From: Ligilactobacillus cholophilus
Lineage (GTDB): Bacteria; Bacillota; Bacilli; Lactobacillales; Lactobacillaceae
DNA: 64,000 nt
Assembly: GCF_030389495.1 (NCBI RefSeq)
Contig: NZ_CP127832.1
Location: 1,054,001-1,118,000 of the forward strand
Direction of reading: 5' to 3'
Positions 51,829 to 59,733 of this stretch are shown in pieces; position 1 is the stretch's first letter; every line of letters begins with the position of its first letter. The notes below the pieces were generated by a model that made no database searches, was not told the origin of the DNA, and worked only from the letters and a program-made list of their open reading frames with translations. The translations under genes were made by a program, and so were the position numbers.

Positions 51829-52548
51829 TTTTACTAACCAAACTTTATCTTTAATAAAATCAAACGGACGATGATGTAAATTTAATTGTGAATTCAATTC
51901 TAACTTGGCTTTTTGCCAAAACTTTTTAGAATTTGTTGCACCATTTCGCTCTCCAATCACAATCAAATTCCCCTTAAATTTAACTTTACGCAAATAACAT
52001 AAAATCTCATAATCACTCTCACCACAATCAGGCGCCCATGCCATAATAATGTTATCCACATGTGCATAATATTTTTTTACTGCTTGCATTGCATCTAATT
52101 GCTCAACTTGACACCAAGGATGCGGTTTTTGATTATCTTGATTTTTCCAATCTAAATTATCAGTAGCAATCGTATTCTGTAAGTTTGCACTAATTATCGC
52201 ATTACCACACATCACTTCTAAATTATGTGAATCTTTTCCAATAAATCGTTGTAAGTCGTCAATCCATTTCTGATTTACAACGTGCCATATGCCTAAATTT
52301 TCAATCAATACTTGTCGTAAATTTTCTAAATATGATGATACCTGCATTAATTCAGGATATTCAATTATATGATCTAAAATATATTCATCTGATAATTCTA
52401 AATTCAATACTGGGCTTTGAGGTAGCGAGTTTTGTTGAAAAGCAGCAACTGTATCCAAAATCGAATTTACTTTTTTCACAATTTGGGATAAATTGTGGAA
52501 ATATTCTTTTATTTGCATTAAATTATCCACATATTCATCTATTTCCAT
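51826..52548 (-). CDS. Methyltransferase-like protein of unknown function
   Basis: A 240-residue soluble protein. The C-terminal half has a degenerate Rossmann-type methyltransferase pattern: a glycine motif region VMCGNAIISANLQNTIATDN, then VEQLDAMQAVKKYYAHVDN, IIMAWAPDCGESDY and LIVIGERNGATNSKKFW. The glycine loop is reduced (MCGNA instead of GxGxG), so SAM binding is uncertain. The N-terminal 90 residues are helical with no known domain. The TGTGGATAA that encodes part of YVDN and HVDN coincides with DnaA-box 9-mers. The role is unknown. Confidence 0.5.
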   Translation of the reverse strand: MEIDEYVDNLMQIKEYFHNLSQIVKKVNSILDTVAAFQQNSLPQSPVLNLELSDEYILDHIIEYPELMQVSSYLENLRQVLIENLGIWHVVNQKWIDDLQRFIGKDSHNLEVMCGNAIISANLQNTIATDNLDWKNQDNQKPHPWCQVEQLDAMQAVKKYYAHVDNIIMAWAPDCGESDYEILCYLRKVKFKGNLIVIGERNGATNSKKFWQKAKLELNSQLNLHHRPFDFIKDKVWLVK

Positions 52549-53075
52549 TTTTTATCCACTCACTTTCTAATCCTGTATAATTAAAGTATAGCAAATCATT
52601 TAACAAAGGGATTATGTCTTATGAAATTACCAACAATTAAATCGTATAAAAATCATTGGAATATTCATGATGTTATTTTAATTTCATTAATTGCTGTTTT
52701 CTTCGGCATTATTTATCAAGTATGGAATTATATTTATTATGCTTTGGCTGCTACCCCTTTAAAACCATATGCCAATGATTTAACTTTAGGCGTATGGCTG
52801 ATGGCAGGACCATTAAGTGCTATTTTAATCAAAAAAAGAAATGCTTGTTTAATTGGTGAACTTTTAGCTGCGATTATTGAGATGTTTCTTTTCTCTAGTT
52901 GGGGAGTTGGCAACATTATCTCTGGATTTGTTCAAGGTTTTGGATCAGAATTGGGATTTGCATTTACCGGATATCGTAAGTTCAATGGTTGGGGACTATT
53001 TTTATCCACAATAACATCCACAATTATTACATTTTTATGGGATTTATTTCAAAATGGATACTTAAGTTATCCACT
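52052..53075 (+). repeat. Cluster of DnaA-box-like 9-mers
   Basis: Three perfect TTATCCACA sites (52052-52060, 52523-52531, 53002-53010) and two TTATCCACT sites (52552-52560, 53067-53075) lie in the same orientation in 1,024 bases. They span the methyltransferase-like gene, the divergent gap and ykoE. All but one (52552-52560, in the gap) fall inside coding sequence, so a codon-usage coincidence is possible. Confidence 0.4.
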
Positions 53076-53193
53076 TCAAATGTTAATTACTCTTTTTATA
53101 ATCCGATTTATTTCAATTGGACTATTTTCAGGAATTCTTGTTGCTGCAATTCAAAAACTATTAATTAGAACGAAGGTCCTTAATAATGCTTGA
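52621..53193 (+). CDS. ykoE: ECF transporter substrate-binding subunit, YkoE family
   Basis: A 190-residue membrane protein with about five to six segments that resembles YkoE, the S component of an ECF uptake system for thiamine precursor hydroxymethylpyrimidine or thiamine. Family features include the SELGFAFTGYRKFNGWG region and GLFSGILVAAIQKLL at the end. Its stop overlaps the ATPase gene by eight bases. No TPP riboswitch is present upstream; a -10 box (TATAAT at 52576) gives a leader of only about 35 bases. Confidence 0.8.
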   Translation: MKLPTIKSYKNHWNIHDVILISLIAVFFGIIYQVWNYIYYALAATPLKPYANDLTLGVWLMAGPLSAILIKKRNACLIGELLAAIIEMFLFSSWGVGNIISGFVQGFGSELGFAFTGYRKFNGWGLFLSTITSTIITFLWDLFQNGYLSYPLQMLITLFIIRFISIGLFSGILVAAIQKLLIRTKVLNNA

Positions 53194-54580
53194 TTTAATA
53201 ACTACTAATTTGGCTTTTAAATATTCTAATCATACAAAATTTCTTTTTAAAAATGTGAATCTTCAATTTGAGAAGCACTCATTAAATTTAATTACTGGTG
53301 AAAATGGCTGTGGAAAATCTACCTTCCTTAGAATATTAAGTGGTTTAAAAAAAGCTAGTGAAGGTAAAGTTTTATTGAACAATCAAGATATTAGTCAAGT
53401 TATTCCTTGCTATCGTGTGCAATATGTAAGTTATCTTCCACAAAACCCTCGTCATTTTTTTACATTTAAAACAGGATTACAACAATTAAGATTTGCACTT
53501 GAAAATATTAATTTAACACAAGACGAAATTCAAAAACGTATAGATAATATTACGGCATGTTTAAACTTACAATATATAATAAATCAACCTATAACTACAT
53601 TATCTGGTGGAGAAATTCAGCGATTAGCTTTTGCTTTAGTGATGTGCATTAATGCTGAATATATTTTACTTGATGAACCGTTAGCAAACCTAGATCAGAA
53701 AAATCGTGAAGAAATCTTAGCGATTTTAAAAATTTTAAAACAAGACCATACAATTATTATTGCAGACCATGATCTCTCTCTGTATGCTGAATTACTAGAT
53801 AATTTATATTATTTTGATGCAGGAAAAATTATACACAAAAAGCATCCACAATTATCTTTAAAAAGAAACGTTCCACGTGTAACTAATTCCATTTCTGGGG
53901 ATAACTCTCAAAATACATTAACTTTCAGACAATTAAATATAACTTATCCCCAAAAAGAAATTTTAACTGCCGCTAATTTTAATTTTCCAAAAGGAAAATT
54001 GGGATTATTATGTGGAAAAAATGGAAGTGGGAAATCCACTTTGCTGAATGCATTAACCAAACAATGCAAATATAACGGTACAATTTGTTATTGCAATAAA
54101 GATCAAAATAAAATGAAAACTCGAAAATGGCTTCAATACGTAAATTTAGGTTTTCAAAATAGTGAAAATCAATTCATCAAAACAACTGTTTTAGACGAAT
54201 TAAATGCTGCATATTCAATTACTCAGCAAAATAAGTTTTGGAATGATCAACGCTTAAATGAATGGATAGATCGCTTATCTTTAAAAGAAATATTAAAGCA
54301 AAGTCCATATTATATTTCTGGTGGTCAGCAAAAAAAAGTTCAATTATTAATTCTTGCTTTGATTTGTGCACCAGTTATTTTACTTGATGAGGTTTTTGTT
54401 GGATTAGACCAAGATTCAATTTATAATGCAATGGAATTATTACGTGAAATAGCAAACATAGGATGTTCAATATTAGTTGTTGATCATCAATTAAGTCAAC
54501 CAGAAAATTATGATTATGTTATAAAACTACAAGATCACCATTTATTTTTACTTGAGAAAGGAGCAATTATTAATGAATAA
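53186..54580 (+). CDS. ykoD: ECF transporter double ATPase subunit, YkoD family
   Basis: A 464-residue ABC ATPase with two complete domains fused in one chain. The first has Walker A GENGCGKST, signature LSGGE and Walker B YILLDEP; the second has GKNGSGKST, SGGQQ and VILLDEVF. It therefore replaces the EcfA/EcfA' pair and powers the ykoEDC-type transporter. Overlaps of eight bases on both sides (with ykoE and ykoC) show tight translational coupling. Confidence 0.88.
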   Translation: MLDLITTNLAFKYSNHTKFLFKNVNLQFEKHSLNLITGENGCGKSTFLRILSGLKKASEGKVLLNNQDISQVIPCYRVQYVSYLPQNPRHFFTFKTGLQQLRFALENINLTQDEIQKRIDNITACLNLQYIINQPITTLSGGEIQRLAFALVMCINAEYILLDEPLANLDQKNREEILAILKILKQDHTIIIADHDLSLYAELLDNLYYFDAGKIIHKKHPQLSLKRNVPRVTNSISGDNSQNTLTFRQLNITYPQKEILTAANFNFPKGKLGLLCGKNGSGKSTLLNALTKQCKYNGTICYCNKDQNKMKTRKWLQYVNLGFQNSENQFIKTTVLDELNAAYSITQQNKFWNDQRLNEWIDRLSLKEILKQSPYYISGGQQKKVQLLILALICAPVILLDEVFVGLDQDSIYNAMELLREIANIGCSILVVDHQLSQPENYDYVIKLQDHHLFLLEKGAIINE

Positions 54581-55235
54581 TCGTAATCAATTAAATCCTA
54601 CAATTGCTGTTCTAATAATGCTCTTATCTGGCTTGATATTAACTTTCTCACAAAAGATCTGGTTAAATGTAGTTGTGTTTATATTTTGTTTAATTTATCT
54701 TGGTTACTGCCGAATTGACTGGAAAAAATTATGTATAGCTTTATTAGTTGCATTTCCATTTGCACTAGGAAGTTGGCTATCATTTTTTACTTTTGGTCAT
54801 AAACTTCATGCTGCTTGGCTATATGGTACTAGAATTTATGTTTATTTTGCACTCGGTGCAATTGTAACTTTACTCTTTAATTTAGAACAAATTCTTAAAA
54901 GCCTCCATCAACATTTTAGACTTCCAAATACATTTGTTTATGGACTTTTAACAGCAAGTGAAATGTTAAATGATGTAACTACCCAAATTAAAAAAATTCG
55001 GATTTCATCCAATATGAGACAAAAAACACTTTATTGGTGGAATCCGATGTTATATTTAAAAATAATTGTCAGTTGTTTAAATTGGTCTGAAACACTTTCT
55101 AATTCTCTAGTTGCACAAGGTTTCTCAGATAACTATTCTCGTACAGAAAGTTACCATGATAACATTGCTTTATCACAATGGCTACTATTAATCATGATCG
55201 TTGGGTCACTGTTTTATTTTGCTTTTATCTTTTAA
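54573..55235 (+). CDS. ykoC: ECF transporter transmembrane subunit, YkoC family
   Basis: The EcfT-like coupling subunit of the transporter, 220 residues with about five hydrophobic segments. A longer frame starts at 54552, but the ATG at 54573 (MNNRNQLNPTIAV) follows AAAGGAG and is preferred. The cytoplasmic loop that contacts the ATPases has the coupling-helix features (for example KKIRISSNMRQKTLYW). Its end overlaps the convergent glycosylase gene by 30 bases. Confidence 0.83.
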   Translation: MNNRNQLNPTIAVLIMLLSGLILTFSQKIWLNVVVFIFCLIYLGYCRIDWKKLCIALLVAFPFALGSWLSFFTFGHKLHAAWLYGTRIYVYFALGAIVTLLFNLEQILKSLHQHFRLPNTFVYGLLTASEMLNDVTTQIKKIRISSNMRQKTLYWWNPMLYLKIIVSCLNWSETLSNSLVAQGFSDNYSRTESYHDNIALSQWLLLIMIVGSLFYFAFIF

Positions 55236-55862
55236 AATTTGATTAATCAAATTCCAATCCTCACTAATCATAGGTGTGAGTTTGCGATTGTAAAACACTG
55301 CTGCTGGATGAAATGTTGGAATAACAGTATATTTTTTCTCACTTAATCTATAGCATTCATTTTCTTCATCAAATCGTTGAATTGCTTGATGAAAAATTTG
55401 TCCGTGATTTTCTCCTACATTATACTTAGAACCTAAAATTCGTTGTAAACTTGTATTTCCAACAGTAACAATAATCTGTGGTGCTACCTGCTGAAGTTCC
55501 CAATCAAATAATGGGGCAAAGGCTAGCACTTCTTTTTTTGTTGGCGTACGATTTGGTTCCTTTGTCTCTATTTCACCAGTTTTTTTATTCTTAACTTTTT
55601 TAATTGAATATGGTCGACTACGAACAACACTTGTAATATAAACATCATTACGAGTTAATCCCGTAATCGCCAAAGATTTTATTAGTTCTTTACCAGCTTG
55701 ACCTGAAAATGGAATATGAGAGGTAATTTCTTTTCTTCCCGGAGCTTCTCCAACAATCATAATTGGCGGATTTATTTTACCATTTCCAGATAAAAATCCT
55801 TCCATTTTAAAATCTTTTGTTCTTTGCTTAACTAGATTCACTAGATTTTCAGGGTATTCCAT
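55206..55862 (-). CDS. Uracil-DNA glycosylase, family 4-like
   Basis: A 218-residue DNA repair glycosylase-like protein. It has the family motif 1 GEAPGRKE (residues 38-45), the substrate-pocket region PFSGQAGKELIKSL, and motif 2 HPAA in TFHPAAVFYNRKL. Family 4 enzymes normally bind a 4Fe-4S cluster with four cysteines. Here only one or two cysteines are visible in the whole protein (one in NECYRLS), so the cluster is missing. Activity on uracil is inferred. The 3' end overlaps ykoC. Confidence 0.8.
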   Translation of the reverse strand: MEYPENLVNLVKQRTKDFKMEGFLSGNGKINPPIMIVGEAPGRKEITSHIPFSGQAGKELIKSLAITGLTRNDVYITSVVRSRPYSIKKVKNKKTGEIETKEPNRTPTKKEVLAFAPLFDWELQQVAPQIIVTVGNTSLQRILGSKYNVGENHGQIFHQAIQRFDEENECYRLSEKKYTVIPTFHPAAVFYNRKLTPMISEDWNLINQILKDKSKIKQ

Positions 55863-55889
55863 TACAATTTTTGCCTTTCTTATTCTAAA

Positions 55890-55925
55890 TAAAAAAGAGA
55901 CGGCAACCTAAGTCGCTGTCTCCCT
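55890..55925 (-). terminator. Terminator after ldh
   Basis: An imperfect stem (GAGACAGC / GCCGTCTC) with a T-run on the minus strand lies between ldh and the glycosylase gene. Confidence 0.78.
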
Positions 55926-55942
55926 TAATTAATTTCAATTAA

Positions 55943-56902
55943 TTATTTTCCACGAACTGAGTCAAGAACTTCTTTAAGTTCTGAAGCTGACTTGTGTAAA
56001 CCAGCTTTTTCTTCGTCTGTGATGTGCATTTCAACGATACGTTCTACACCGTTTTCACCAACGATTGTTGGGATACCTGTGAAGATGTCGTTCAAACCAT
56101 ATTCACCATTGAAGTATGCTGAAACTGGTAAGATTGCACGTTCGTCGTTTAAGATAGCACGAACAACGCGAGCTGTACTTAAACCAATACCCCAGTTAGT
56201 GATTTGCTTACGATCAATGATGTAGTATGCAGCGTCACGAACTGTCTTACGGATTTCTTCAAGATCTTCTTTCTTGATAACACCTTCGTCACCGTCTTCG
56301 ATCCAGTCCATTAATGGCTTACCACCGATTGAAGCTTGTGACCATAATGGTTGTTCTGAGTCACCGTGTTCACCAACAATGTAAGCTGAGATAGCATGTG
56401 GATCTACACCAGTCTTGTTAGCTAATTGCATACGTAAACGAGTTGAGTCTAATGATGTACCTGTACCGATAACACGGTTTTGTGGTAAACCTGATTCTTC
56501 CCATGCAACATATGTTAAAACGTCAACTGGGTTTGAAACGATTACTAAGTTGCCATCGAAACCAGAAGCCATAACTTCTTTAACGATTGAACGCATGATC
56601 TTAGCGTTTGTACCAACTAATTCCAAACGTGATTGACCTGGTTTTTGGTTGATACCAGCTGTAATGATTACCATTTGAGCATCTTTACAGTCTGAGTAGT
56701 CACCATGGTAAACCTTGCAGTTTTCAGGAGCGTATGAAACACCATCCATTAAGTCACGTGCTTCACCGTCTGCCTTGTCACCAGCAACGTCGATTAATAC
56801 CATTTCGTCTAAAAGACCTTGGTTTAAGATTGAGTATGCACAACCCATACCTACACCGCCGACACCGACGATAGCAGCTTTTCTTGCTGTCAATGTAGCC
56901 AT
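55943..56902 (-). CDS. ldh: L-lactate dehydrogenase
   Basis: The enzyme reduces pyruvate to L-lactate with NADH, the main fermentation end step. The 319-residue protein has the NAD-binding GVGGVG (13-18), arginine R92 in QSRLEL, substrate arginine in LDSTRLR (near 155) and catalytic H179 in GEHGD. The frame is open from a GTG in the Shine-Dalgarno; the ATG at 56902 (MATLTARKAAIVGVG) is preferred. Its long leader holds two stable hairpins that may stabilise the mRNA. Codon use looks like that of a highly expressed gene. Confidence 0.96.
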   Translation of the reverse strand: MATLTARKAAIVGVGGVGMGCAYSILNQGLLDEMVLIDVAGDKADGEARDLMDGVSYAPENCKVYHGDYSDCKDAQMVIITAGINQKPGQSRLELVGTNAKIMRSIVKEVMASGFDGNLVIVSNPVDVLTYVAWEESGLPQNRVIGTGTSLDSTRLRMQLANKTGVDPHAISAYIVGEHGDSEQPLWSQASIGGKPLMDWIEDGDEGVIKKEDLEEIRKTVRDAAYYIIDRKQITNWGIGLSTARVVRAILNDERAILPVSAYFNGEYGLNDIFTGIPTIVGENGVERIVEMHITDEEKAGLHKSASELKEVLDSVRGK

Positions 56903-56916
56903 TGAAATCACCTCTT

Positions 56917-56968
56917 AAATTATTTAAGGATATAATCCTTAGCAGAGCTTTAAAGTTCCTAAAGCTCT
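56917..56968 (-). promoter_or_regulatory. ldh 5' leader with two hairpins
   Basis: The leader has a 9-bp perfect hairpin (AGAGCTTTA / TAAAGCTCT, 56944-56968) and, nearer the gene, AAGGAT/ATCCTT with a three-base loop. No T-run follows. An extended -10 box (TGGTAAAAT near 56985) is the likely promoter. Such hairpins can protect an mRNA from 5' decay; this is inference. Confidence 0.5.
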
Positions 56969-57084
56969 CAACATTTTCTATTTTACCAAAATAATGGAAT
57001 AAAATAAAATATTTACTGTTAAATTTCAATAGAATTATTTTATTTTATTCGCACTCTTCCATAAAAATTCTTATAGACAATTTT

Positions 57085-58239
57085 TTATGCAAGATACCGT
57101 GATTTTCCATTTAAATATGTTTCACATAAATTCATATTTGAATCTAAAATCAAGAAATCTGCAGCGGCTCCTGGAACAATTGCACCTACTTTATTTTCCA
57201 TATTCATACTTTTAGCAGGAACAAGTGTAGCCATCCTAATTGCTTCTTCAGGTGTAGCTACATTCCATTCTACTAAATTTTTAATAGCATCTTTTAATAA
57301 TAAAATGCTACCTGCTAAATTATTTCCCTTTTTCAAACGTGCCATTCCGTCTTTAACGTAAACTTCCAACTCGCCCAGCATATAATCTCCTTCTGGCATT
57401 AAACCAGCTCGCATACAATCTGTAACGAGAGCAACATTATCAGGAGTTTTTTGATTTATTAATACCTGTACTGCAGCCGGAGCATTATGATGTCCATCAC
57501 AAATTATTTCACAATATGTGTCTGCCATCGTATATGCTGCTCCTACCATCCCAGGTTCACGATGTCCCATATCATTCATTCCATTATATGTATGTGTAAA
57601 CATAGTTGCTCCAGCCTCAATACAACGTTTAGCTTGTTCATACGTTGCACTACTATGTCCTATTGAAACAACTACTCCACTATTAACTGCTTTTTGCGTA
57701 AATTCTGCTGCTCCATTACGTTCTGGAGCAATTGAAATTTTATTTAATAATCCATTAGCAGATTCTTGCCATTTTTGAAATTCATCAAAATCTGGATCAC
57801 GTAAGTATTTAGGATCTTGAGCACCTTTATGTTCTTCAGTAAAATATGGCCCTTCAAAATGAATCCCACGAATTTTAGCACCCTTTTCTTGACCTTGGTG
57901 TTCTCCAATTGCGTGGCATACCTTATCTAATTGTTCAAACGATGCCGTCACTGTTGTTGGTAACCAAGATGTAACTCCTGCTTTTAATAATCCCTCGGAC
58001 ATTTCATTAATTGCATCCCAATCACCATCAGTTACATCATGACCTAATAATCCATGGATATGTGTATCAAATAGACCAGGAGAAACCCATTTATCTGGAT
58101 ACTCGACGATTTTTCCTTGTGGCTTTTGATTTTCTGGATAATATTTACCAAATGTGCCATCATCATTAATTTCTAAATAACCATTATTTTCTGTTGTATT
58201 TTTCAAAAAATATTTTGCAGCATGAATGTAATAGCTCAT
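57085..58239 (-). CDS. nagA: N-acetylglucosamine-6-phosphate deacetylase
   Basis: NagA removes the acetyl group from GlcNAc-6-phosphate, which feeds amino sugars from diet or cell wall into glycolysis through NagB. The 384-residue protein has the metal-binding H60-x-H62 in FDTHIHGLLGHD, a glutamate ligand in GIHFEGPY, further histidines in GHSSA and THTYNGM, and the catalytic aspartate in TDCMRAG. The frame is open upstream, but the ATG at 58239 (MSYYIHAAKYFLK) follows AAGAAG. A cre-like site lies upstream. nagB is not in the window. Confidence 0.93.
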   Translation of the reverse strand: MSYYIHAAKYFLKNTTENNGYLEINDDGTFGKYYPENQKPQGKIVEYPDKWVSPGLFDTHIHGLLGHDVTDGDWDAINEMSEGLLKAGVTSWLPTTVTASFEQLDKVCHAIGEHQGQEKGAKIRGIHFEGPYFTEEHKGAQDPKYLRDPDFDEFQKWQESANGLLNKISIAPERNGAAEFTQKAVNSGVVVSIGHSSATYEQAKRCIEAGATMFTHTYNGMNDMGHREPGMVGAAYTMADTYCEIICDGHHNAPAAVQVLINQKTPDNVALVTDCMRAGLMPEGDYMLGELEVYVKDGMARLKKGNNLAGSILLLKDAIKNLVEWNVATPEEAIRMATLVPAKSMNMENKVGAIVPGAAADFLILDSNMNLCETYLNGKSRYLA

Positions 58240-58314
58240 TTTAAAACTTCTTTCTAATTCAAAATTGGAATAGACCACTTACACAATCTTATTTTTTCAC
58301 ATTTTGTTATTTTT

Positions 58315-58328
58315 TGCAAGCGCTTTAT
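58315..58328. promoter_or_regulatory. Candidate catabolite (cre) site upstream of nagA
   Basis: TGCAAGCGCTTTAT resembles the CcpA-binding consensus with its central CG, between the end of the MFS gene and nagA. It would make nagA subject to carbon catabolite control. Confidence 0.55.
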
Positions 58329-58338
58329 CCATTGAATT

Positions 58339-58365
58339 ATAAACTAATACATTCATTTAGTTTAT
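58339..58365 (-). terminator. Weak inverted repeat after the MFS transporter gene
   Basis: ATAAACTAA / TTAGTTTAT with a nine-base loop overlaps the MFS stop. It is AT-only and lacks a good T-run, so termination here is uncertain and the gene may read through into nagA. Confidence 0.3.
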
Positions 58366-59609
58366 TATTCATAATCAGTATTTTTAACAGCTAGTTCTTT
58401 GAAACCTGGTAAGAGTATCATCACAATAAAACTAATTACATATAAGCCAGATAAAAACATCATTGTAATAGTTAAATTGAAGTATTGCATTAATAATCCA
58501 ATAATTAGTGATGAGAATCCTCCAATTGCACGTCCTACATTCATAATAATATTATTTGCAGTTGAACGAATTTCTGTTGGATATAATCTACTAATCACAG
58601 CACCATATCCTCCGAACATTCCATTTGAGAAAAATCCAATCAACATTCCTGCAAGGATCATTGTAAATGGAGTGGTTGCTTTTAAAATAATGAATAGCAC
58701 TAATGCTGATCCAATTAAAAAAATACTGAATGCAATTCTTGCTCCAAATTTATCCATAATGTATCCAAATACAATCATGCCACAGCTCATTCCAATTATT
58801 GTAGCAATCATCCAAATTGAAGATTTAGAAACAGAAAGGCCTTGTTGTTCTTGAACAATTGATGGTAGCCAGTTCATTAAACCAAAATAACCAGCGATTT
58901 GAACAATTGTCATTATCATCAAGCCAAGTGTTTGTAATGCTAATTTAGGAGTTTCAAATAATCGCTTAATTGAAATTTTTACCTTATTTTCTTTGATCTT
59001 TTTATTAACTGCTAAAAATTCTTGACTTTCATTTAAGTGTCGACGAATAAAATATGTCAATATAACTGGTATAATTCCAAGTAAGAAAAGTGCATTCCAA
59101 CCAAATCTTGGAATAATAACTGAAGCAGCTAATGCAGCAATAATTGCACCTACTTGTCCGCCAATCGCAGCTACTGAAGTCATCCGACCAACTTGTGTTT
59201 CACGGAAGTTTTCTGCAATTAATGCCATTCCAACTCCATATTCTCCTCCAGCACCAATTCCTGCTAAAAATCGAAGAATATAAATTACTGGTAATGAGTT
59301 AGCAAAATACATTAATCCCGTTGCAATTGCAAAAATAAAAATTGTATATGTAAAAGTCTTTACCCGGCCAATTTTATCGCCTAATAAACCAAAAATCGCA
59401 CCACCAACAAGCATTCCTAGGTTGGTAATTGTTCCAATAAAACCAGCTGCTCCTTGAGAAATATGTAAACTTGCAATAATCGGAGTTAATGCAAATGATA
59501 AAAACATAATATCCATATTTTCCAATGAAAATCCAGCTGCTGTGGACGCCATTACCCATTTTTGATCCTTTGTCATCCTTGTAGTAGTACGAGACTTCAT
59601 TTTATTCAT
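58365..59609 (-). CDS. MFS transporter, metabolite:proton symporter type
   Basis: A 414-residue major facilitator protein with 12 membrane segments. The loop between segments 2 and 3 reads GLLGDKIGRVKTF (MFS signature), and the segment 4 region LRFLAGIGAGGEYGVGMALI is typical of the aromatic acid, sialate or sugar-acid (AAHS/SHS-like) branch. The ATG at 59609 follows GGAGGG. It lies upstream of nagA in the same direction and could share transcripts, which hints at an amino-sugar-related substrate, but substrate is unknown. Confidence 0.75.
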   Translation of the reverse strand: MNKMKSRTTTRMTKDQKWVMASTAAGFSLENMDIMFLSFALTPIIASLHISQGAAGFIGTITNLGMLVGGAIFGLLGDKIGRVKTFTYTIFIFAIATGLMYFANSLPVIYILRFLAGIGAGGEYGVGMALIAENFRETQVGRMTSVAAIGGQVGAIIAALAASVIIPRFGWNALFLLGIIPVILTYFIRRHLNESQEFLAVNKKIKENKVKISIKRLFETPKLALQTLGLMIMTIVQIAGYFGLMNWLPSIVQEQQGLSVSKSSIWMIATIIGMSCGMIVFGYIMDKFGARIAFSIFLIGSALVLFIILKATTPFTMILAGMLIGFFSNGMFGGYGAVISRLYPTEIRSTANNIIMNVGRAIGGFSSLIIGLLMQYFNLTITMMFLSGLYVISFIVMILLPGFKELAVKNTDYE

Positions 59610-59663
59610 ATTCAATTCCCTCCAAAATTGATGCTCGCTGACATCATTTATTTCTAACCAAAC

Positions 59664-59691
59664 ATTTTACTCTTTTATTAAAAAAAAGCAA
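59664..59691 (-). promoter_or_regulatory. Promoter of the MFS transporter gene
   Basis: TTGCTT, 16-base spacer and TAAAAT lie just after the pgmB terminator and read toward the MFS gene. Confidence 0.5.
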
Positions 59692-59694
59692 AAG

Positions 59695-59727
59695 AAAAAA
59701 GCAAGATTTACAATCTTGCTTTTTTCA
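59695..59727 (-). terminator. Terminator after pgmB
   Basis: GCAAGATT / AATCTTGC with loop TAC and a long T-run on the minus strand ends the maltose operon. Confidence 0.9.
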
Positions 59728-59733
59728 CAACAA

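Noticed and set aside
52549-52620. TPP riboswitch in front of the ykoEDC-type genes
   Set aside because: The gap is 72 bases, has a promoter, and holds no thi-box elements.
57056-57080. Terminator after nagA
   Set aside because: The only repeat there is AT-only (AAAAATT/AATTTTT) and could be chance.
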